A program made the translations under genes and the position numbers. Source: an uncultured Gemmiger sp. (GTDB taxonomy: Bacteria > Bacillota > Clostridia > Oscillospirales > Ruminococcaceae). Taken from it: DNA of 8,666 nucleotides. The stretch is taken from positions 1-8,666 of the forward strand of contig CAUEKL010000090.1 in NCBI GenBank assembly GCA_959018215.1, in the 5' to 3' direction. Below are positions 4,959 through 8,666 of the stretch, piece by piece. The first letter of the stretch is position 1. Every line of letters begins with the position of its first letter. Under the pieces are notes generated by a model. The model was not told the DNA's origin and did no database searches. It was given only the letters and a program-made list of their open reading frames with translations.

Positions 4959-7900
4959 ATGCCAAGAGCAAAACAGTCCATGGATGGCAACACCGCTGCG
5001 GCCCACGTAGCGTATGCGTTCACCGACGTAGCTGCCATCTACCCCATCACCCCCTCCAGCCCCATGGCCGACACCGTTGACCAGTGGAGCGCTGCAGGCC
5101 TGAAGAACATCTTCGGCAACCAGGTCAAGGTTGTTGAGATGGAGTCCGAGGCCGGCGCCGCAGGCGCTGTCCACGGTTCTCTCGGTACCGGTGCCATCAC
5201 CACCACCTTTACCGCTTCCCAGGGTCTTCTGCTGATGATCCCCAACATGTACAAGATCGCCGCTGAGCAGCTGCCCTGCGTCTTTGACGTTTCTGCCCGT
5301 ACCGTTGCTACCCAGTCCCTGAACATCTTCGGTGACCACAGCGACGTTATGGCCGTTCGTCAGACCGGCTTTGCCATGCTGGCCGAGAGCAACCCGCAGG
5401 AGGTCATGGACCTGTCTCCCGTTGCCCACCTGTCCGCTATCGAGGGCCACGTTCCGTTCGTGAACTTCTTCGACGGCTTCCGTACCTCCCACGAGATCCA
5501 GAAGATCGAGAAGTGGGACTACGAGGACCTGAAGGAAATGTGCAACATGGAGGCTGTCGAGGAGTTCCGTGCCAAGGCCCTGAACCCCGAGCACCCCAAG
5601 ATGCGCGGTTCCCACGAGAACGGCGACGTCTTCTTCCAGCATCGTGAGGCCTGCAACCCCGCTTACGAGGCTCTGCCTGCCGTTGTTGAGAAGTACATGG
5701 CCAAGATCAACGAGAAGCTGGGCACCAACTACGACCTGTTCAACTACTACGGCGCCGAGGATGCTGACCGCGTCATCATCGCCATGGGCTCCATCTGCGA
5801 CGTCGCAGAGGAGGTCGTTGACTACCTGACCGCCAAGGGCGAGAAGGTCGGCCTGGTTCTGGTCCGCCTGTACCGTCCCTGGGTCTCCAGCGCCCTGCTG
5901 AAGGTCCTGCCCAAGACCGTCAAGAAGATCGCCGTTCTGGACCGCACCAAGGAGCCCGGCTCCCTGGGCGAGCCCCTGTACCTGGATGTGGCCGCCACTC
6001 TGCGTGAGGCCGGCCTGAACGACATCGTCCTGACCGGCGGCCGTTACGGCCTGGGCTCCAAAGACACCCCGCCGTCCAGCGTCTTTGCCGTGTACAAGGA
6101 ACTGGAGAAGGATGCTCCCAAGGCCCGCTTCACCATCGGCATCGTGGACGACGTCACCAACCTGAGCCTGCCCGAAGTCAAGCCCGCTCCCATCACCTCC
6201 GCTCCCGGCACCAAGGAGTGCAAGTTCTGGGGCCTGGGCGGCGACGGCACTGTCGGCGCCAACAAGAACTCCACCAAGATCATCGGCGACCATACCGACA
6301 AGTACATTCAGGCGTACTTCCAGTATGACTCCAAGAAGACCGGCGGCGTGACCATCAGCCACCTGCGTTTCGGCGACAAGCCCATCCGCAGCCCCTACTA
6401 CATCAACCAGGCTGACTTCGTGGCCTGCCACAACCCCGCTTACATCCACATGGGCATGAAGATGGTCCAGGATGTCAAGCCCGGTGGCGTGTTCATGATC
6501 AACTGCCAGTGGTCCGATGAGGAGCTGGGCCAGCACCTGAACGCCGAGGCAAAGAAGTATATCGCTGACAACAACATCCAGCTGTATACCATCAATGCTA
6601 TCGATAAGGCTATCGAGATCGGCATGGGCAAGCGCACCAACACCATCCTGCAGTCTGCCTTCTTCAAGCTGGCCGACGTCATGCCCATCGACGATGCCGT
6701 CGAGTACATGAAGGCCGCTGCCAAGAAGAGCTACGGCAAGAAGGGCGACGCCGTTGTCCAGATGAACTGGAAGGCCATCGACGCCGGCGTGGACGCTGTC
6801 CACAAGGTCGAGGTCCCCGCTTCCTGGTCCAACCCCGAGCCGGACGCTCCCGCCAAGGAGCTGAAGGGTCCCGCTCCGCTGGTCAAGATGGTCCGCGACG
6901 TCATGGAGCCTGTCTCCCGTATGGACGGCGACAGCCTGCCTGTTTCCGCCTTTGCGCATAACCCCAACGGCGAATGGGAACTGGGCGCCTCCGCTTACGA
7001 GAAGCGCGGCACCGCCGTTATGGTTCCCGAATGGGATGCCGGCAAGTGCATTCAGTGCAACAACTGCGCCTTTGTCTGCTCTCATGCCACCATCCGTCCC
7101 TTCTGCCTGACCGCCGACGAACTGGCTGCCGCTCCGGCCAGCCTGAAGAGCGCCGACACCAAGCCGAAGGCCAGCGAGTACAAGTTCACCATCGCTGTTT
7201 CTCCGCTGGACTGCATGGGCTGCGGCGAGTGCGTCACCGTCTGCCCCACCAAGGCCATCGAGATGAAGCCGCAGGAATCCCAGGCCGACCAGCAGGCTGC
7301 CTTCGATTACTGCGTCGAAAACATCCGCAAGAAGGACAATGTCCCCGGCGTGGTTTCCGAAGTGTCCGTCAAGGGCTCTCAGTTCAACCAGCCGCTGCTT
7401 GAGTTCTCCGGCTCCTGCGCTGGCTGCGCCGAGACCTCTTATGCCCGCCTGATCACCCAGCTGTTCGGCGAGAAGATGTTCATCTCCAACGCCACCGGCT
7501 GCTCCTCTATCTGGGGTGGTACCGCTTCTATCAGCCCGTACACCACCAACAAAGAGTCTGGCCACGGCCCCGCCTGGATCAACTCTCTGTTCGAGGACAA
7601 CGCTGAGCACGGCCTGGGCATGCAGATCGGTTACGAGACCGTCCGCGCCAACCTGATCACCAAGGTTGAGGCCCTGAAGGGCAAGAACGCTGAGCTGGAT
7701 GCTGTCATCGACAAGTTCCTGGAGACCAAGAACAACACCAAGGCTAACGACGAGCCCGCAAAGGCCCTGATCGCTGCCCTGGAGGCTTGTGGCTGCGACG
7801 AGTCCAAGGAGATCCTGAAGGACAAGCAGTACCTGGCCAAGAAGAGCTTCTGGATCTTCGGCGGCGACGGCTGGGCTTATGACATCGGTTACGGCGGCCT

Positions 7901-8498
7901 GGATCACGTCCTGGCTTCCGGCCACGACGTCAATGTTATGGTCTTCGACACCGAGATGTACTCCAACACCGGCGGACAGGCTTCCAAGGCCTCCAACATC
8001 GGTGAGGTCTGCCAGTTCGCTGCTGCCGGTAAGGAGATCAGCAAGAAGTCTCTGGCTGAGATCTGCATGACCTACGGCTACATCTATGTGGCTCAGATCG
8101 CTCTGGGCGCCAACATGGCTCAGGCTGTCAAGGCCATTGCCGAGGCTGAGGCTTATCCCGGCCCGTCCATCATCATCGGCTATGCTCCCTGCGAACTGCA
8201 CGGCATCAAGGGCGGCATGACCAACTGCCAGAACGAGATGAAGAAGGCTGTCGAGTCCGGCTACTGGAACCTGTTCACCTTCAACCCCGCTCTGAAGGCC
8301 GAGGGCAAGAACCCCTTCACCCTGACCTCCAAGGCTGGCAAGATGGAAGAATACCAGGGCTTCCTGGCCAACGAGACCCGTTACAGCCGTCTGTCCCGTG
8401 CCTTCCCTGACCGCGCCAAGGAACTGTTCGAAAAGAACCAGAAGGCCGCCGAGGATCGTTACGAGCACCTGACCAAGCTGGTCGAACTGTACAAGTAA
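4959..8498 (+). CDS. nifJ: Pyruvate:ferredoxin (flavodoxin) oxidoreductase, single-chain
   Basis: This 1179-residue homodimer-type enzyme oxidatively decarboxylates pyruvate with CoA to acetyl-CoA and CO2, reducing ferredoxin or flavodoxin. Fused domains are in the usual order. The N-terminal pyrimidine-binding domain has YPITPSS (28-34), E64 and R114. A CoA-binding and gamma-type middle region follows. The 2x[4Fe-4S] ferredoxin domain has C697/C700/C703/C707 and C752/C755/C758/C762. The C-terminal TPP domain has GDGWAYDIG (969-977) and NTGGQ (1003-1007). The proximal cluster ligands C820, C823, C848 and C1078 are all present, so the electron path looks complete. Length fits the family (about 1170-1230). 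GGAGG at 4947-4951 with 7-nt spacing fixes the ATG. The gene is transcribed divergently from pflB, which competes for the same substrate. It appears monocistronic because a strong terminator follows. Stop is TAA. Confidence 0.98.
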   Translation: MPRAKQSMDGNTAAAHVAYAFTDVAAIYPITPSSPMADTVDQWSAAGLKNIFGNQVKVVEMESEAGAAGAVHGSLGTGAITTTFTASQGLLLMIPNMYKIAAEQLPCVFDVSARTVATQSLNIFGDHSDVMAVRQTGFAMLAESNPQEVMDLSPVAHLSAIEGHVPFVNFFDGFRTSHEIQKIEKWDYEDLKEMCNMEAVEEFRAKALNPEHPKMRGSHENGDVFFQHREACNPAYEALPAVVEKYMAKINEKLGTNYDLFNYYGAEDADRVIIAMGSICDVAEEVVDYLTAKGEKVGLVLVRLYRPWVSSALLKVLPKTVKKIAVLDRTKEPGSLGEPLYLDVAATLREAGLNDIVLTGGRYGLGSKDTPPSSVFAVYKELEKDAPKARFTIGIVDDVTNLSLPEVKPAPITSAPGTKECKFWGLGGDGTVGANKNSTKIIGDHTDKYIQAYFQYDSKKTGGVTISHLRFGDKPIRSPYYINQADFVACHNPAYIHMGMKMVQDVKPGGVFMINCQWSDEELGQHLNAEAKKYIADNNIQLYTINAIDKAIEIGMGKRTNTILQSAFFKLADVMPIDDAVEYMKAAAKKSYGKKGDAVVQMNWKAIDAGVDAVHKVEVPASWSNPEPDAPAKELKGPAPLVKMVRDVMEPVSRMDGDSLPVSAFAHNPNGEWELGASAYEKRGTAVMVPEWDAGKCIQCNNCAFVCSHATIRPFCLTADELAAAPASLKSADTKPKASEYKFTIAVSPLDCMGCGECVTVCPTKAIEMKPQESQADQQAAFDYCVENIRKKDNVPGVVSEVSVKGSQFNQPLLEFSGSCAGCAETSYARLITQLFGEKMFISNATGCSSIWGGTASISPYTTNKESGHGPAWINSLFEDNAEHGLGMQIGYETVRANLITKVEALKGKNAELDAVIDKFLETKNNTKANDEPAKALIAALEACGCDESKEILKDKQYLAKKSFWIFGGDGWAYDIGYGGLDHVLASGHDVNVMVFDTEMYSNTGGQASKASNIGEVCQFAAAGKEISKKSLAEICMTYGYIYVAQIALGANMAQAVKAIAEAEAYPGPSIIIGYAPCELHGIKGGMTNCQNEMKKAVESGYWNLFTFNPALKAEGKNPFTLTSKAGKMEEYQGFLANETRYSRLSRAFPDRAKELFEKNQKAAEDRYEHLTKLVELYK

Positions 8499-8532
8499 GA
8501 CCCGCGCAGTCTGGTAAAGCTGCATAAATAAG

Positions 8533-8577
8533 ACACCCCCGCTTTTGTCGGAAACGACAGGGCGGGGGTGTTTTTTT
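8533..8577 (+). terminator. Strong intrinsic terminator of nifJ
   Basis: CACCCCCGC (8534-8542) pairs with GCGGGGGTG (8562-8570). A small internal loop is followed by TGTCG-GAAA-CGACA, closed by a GNRA tetraloop (8546-8559). Seven T follow (8571-8577), then GG and another T-run. It lies 35 bp after the nifJ stop. Confidence 0.95.
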
Positions 8578-8593
8578 GGTTTTTTTGGCAGAT

Positions 8594-8666
8594 GGCAGTC
8601 TGCCGTGTGGTCCTTCCTTTTCGTGCCCGAAAAGGAAGCGAAAAGGGCCCGCCGTTCCGATGCGGC
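8594..8666 (+). repeat. Structured 3' module downstream of nifJ, homologous to 275-346, cut by window end
   Basis: GGCAGTCTGCC (8594-8604) is followed by GTGTGG and a perfect 10-bp hairpin with a 6-nt loop (8613-8622/8629-8638). A 14-nt linker containing GAAAA and CGTTCCGATGCGG (8653-8665) come next. This is the same order and overall length as the module downstream of pflA. GGCAGA (8587-8592) can also pair with TCTGCC (8599-8604). The element runs off the window. Confidence 0.65.

Noticed and set aside
4911..8525. A 1204-codon open frame on the minus strand, fully antisense to nifJ
   Set aside because: The translation is low-complexity (Gly, Val, Leu, Asp, His) and resembles no protein. It is a by-product of GC-rich codon bias, which removes antisense stop codons; nifJ on the other strand has every expected PFOR motif.

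Overview
The window looks like a chromosomal segment from a GC-rich, anaerobic, Gram-positive gut-type bacterium of the class Clostridia. A member of the Oscillospiraceae/Ruminococcaceae group (Faecalibacterium, Gemmiger or Subdoligranulum type) is my best guess. The guess rests on the strong AGGAGG ribosome binding sites, the pairing of pyruvate formate-lyase with a single-chain pyruvate:ferredoxin oxidoreductase, and high-GC coding DNA broken by AT-rich promoters. It is an inference, not a database match.

Layout. Positions 1-384 are non-coding and packed with inverted repeats and hairpins. pflA (385-1137, minus) encodes the pyruvate formate-lyase activating enzyme. A divergent gene for an unrecognised four-helix membrane protein follows (1292-1771, plus). 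Positions 1772-2063 are a convergent intergenic region with a 46-bp tandem direct repeat and a bidirectional terminator. pflB (2064-4316, minus) encodes the glycyl-radical enzyme pyruvate formate-lyase. Positions 4317-4958 are a 642-bp divergent intergenic region with an AT-rich core, two promoters that share an identical extended -10 element, a Rex-like operator candidate, and two long structured leaders. nifJ/por (4959-8498, plus) encodes pyruvate:ferredoxin/flavodoxin oxidoreductase. A strong terminator follows, then a structured repeat that runs off the window end.

How the genes work together. PFL splits pyruvate plus CoA into acetyl-CoA and formate. PFOR splits the same substrates into acetyl-CoA, CO2 and reduced ferredoxin. 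PflA installs the glycyl radical that makes PFL active. So the window holds both anaerobic pyruvate-to-acetyl-CoA routes, transcribed divergently from one control region. Formate yield against reduced-ferredoxin/H2 yield could be set there, plausibly by NADH/NAD+ through Rex.

The protein genes are ordinary core metabolism. The unusual part is non-coding. A 72-nt structured module occurs downstream of pflA and again, in the outward orientation, downstream of nifJ, with equal length and compensatory stem changes. A second unit of about 65 nt forms an inverted pair at the left end, also with a covarying hairpin. These look like members of an interspersed structured repeat family. I cannot tell from one window whether it is already described.
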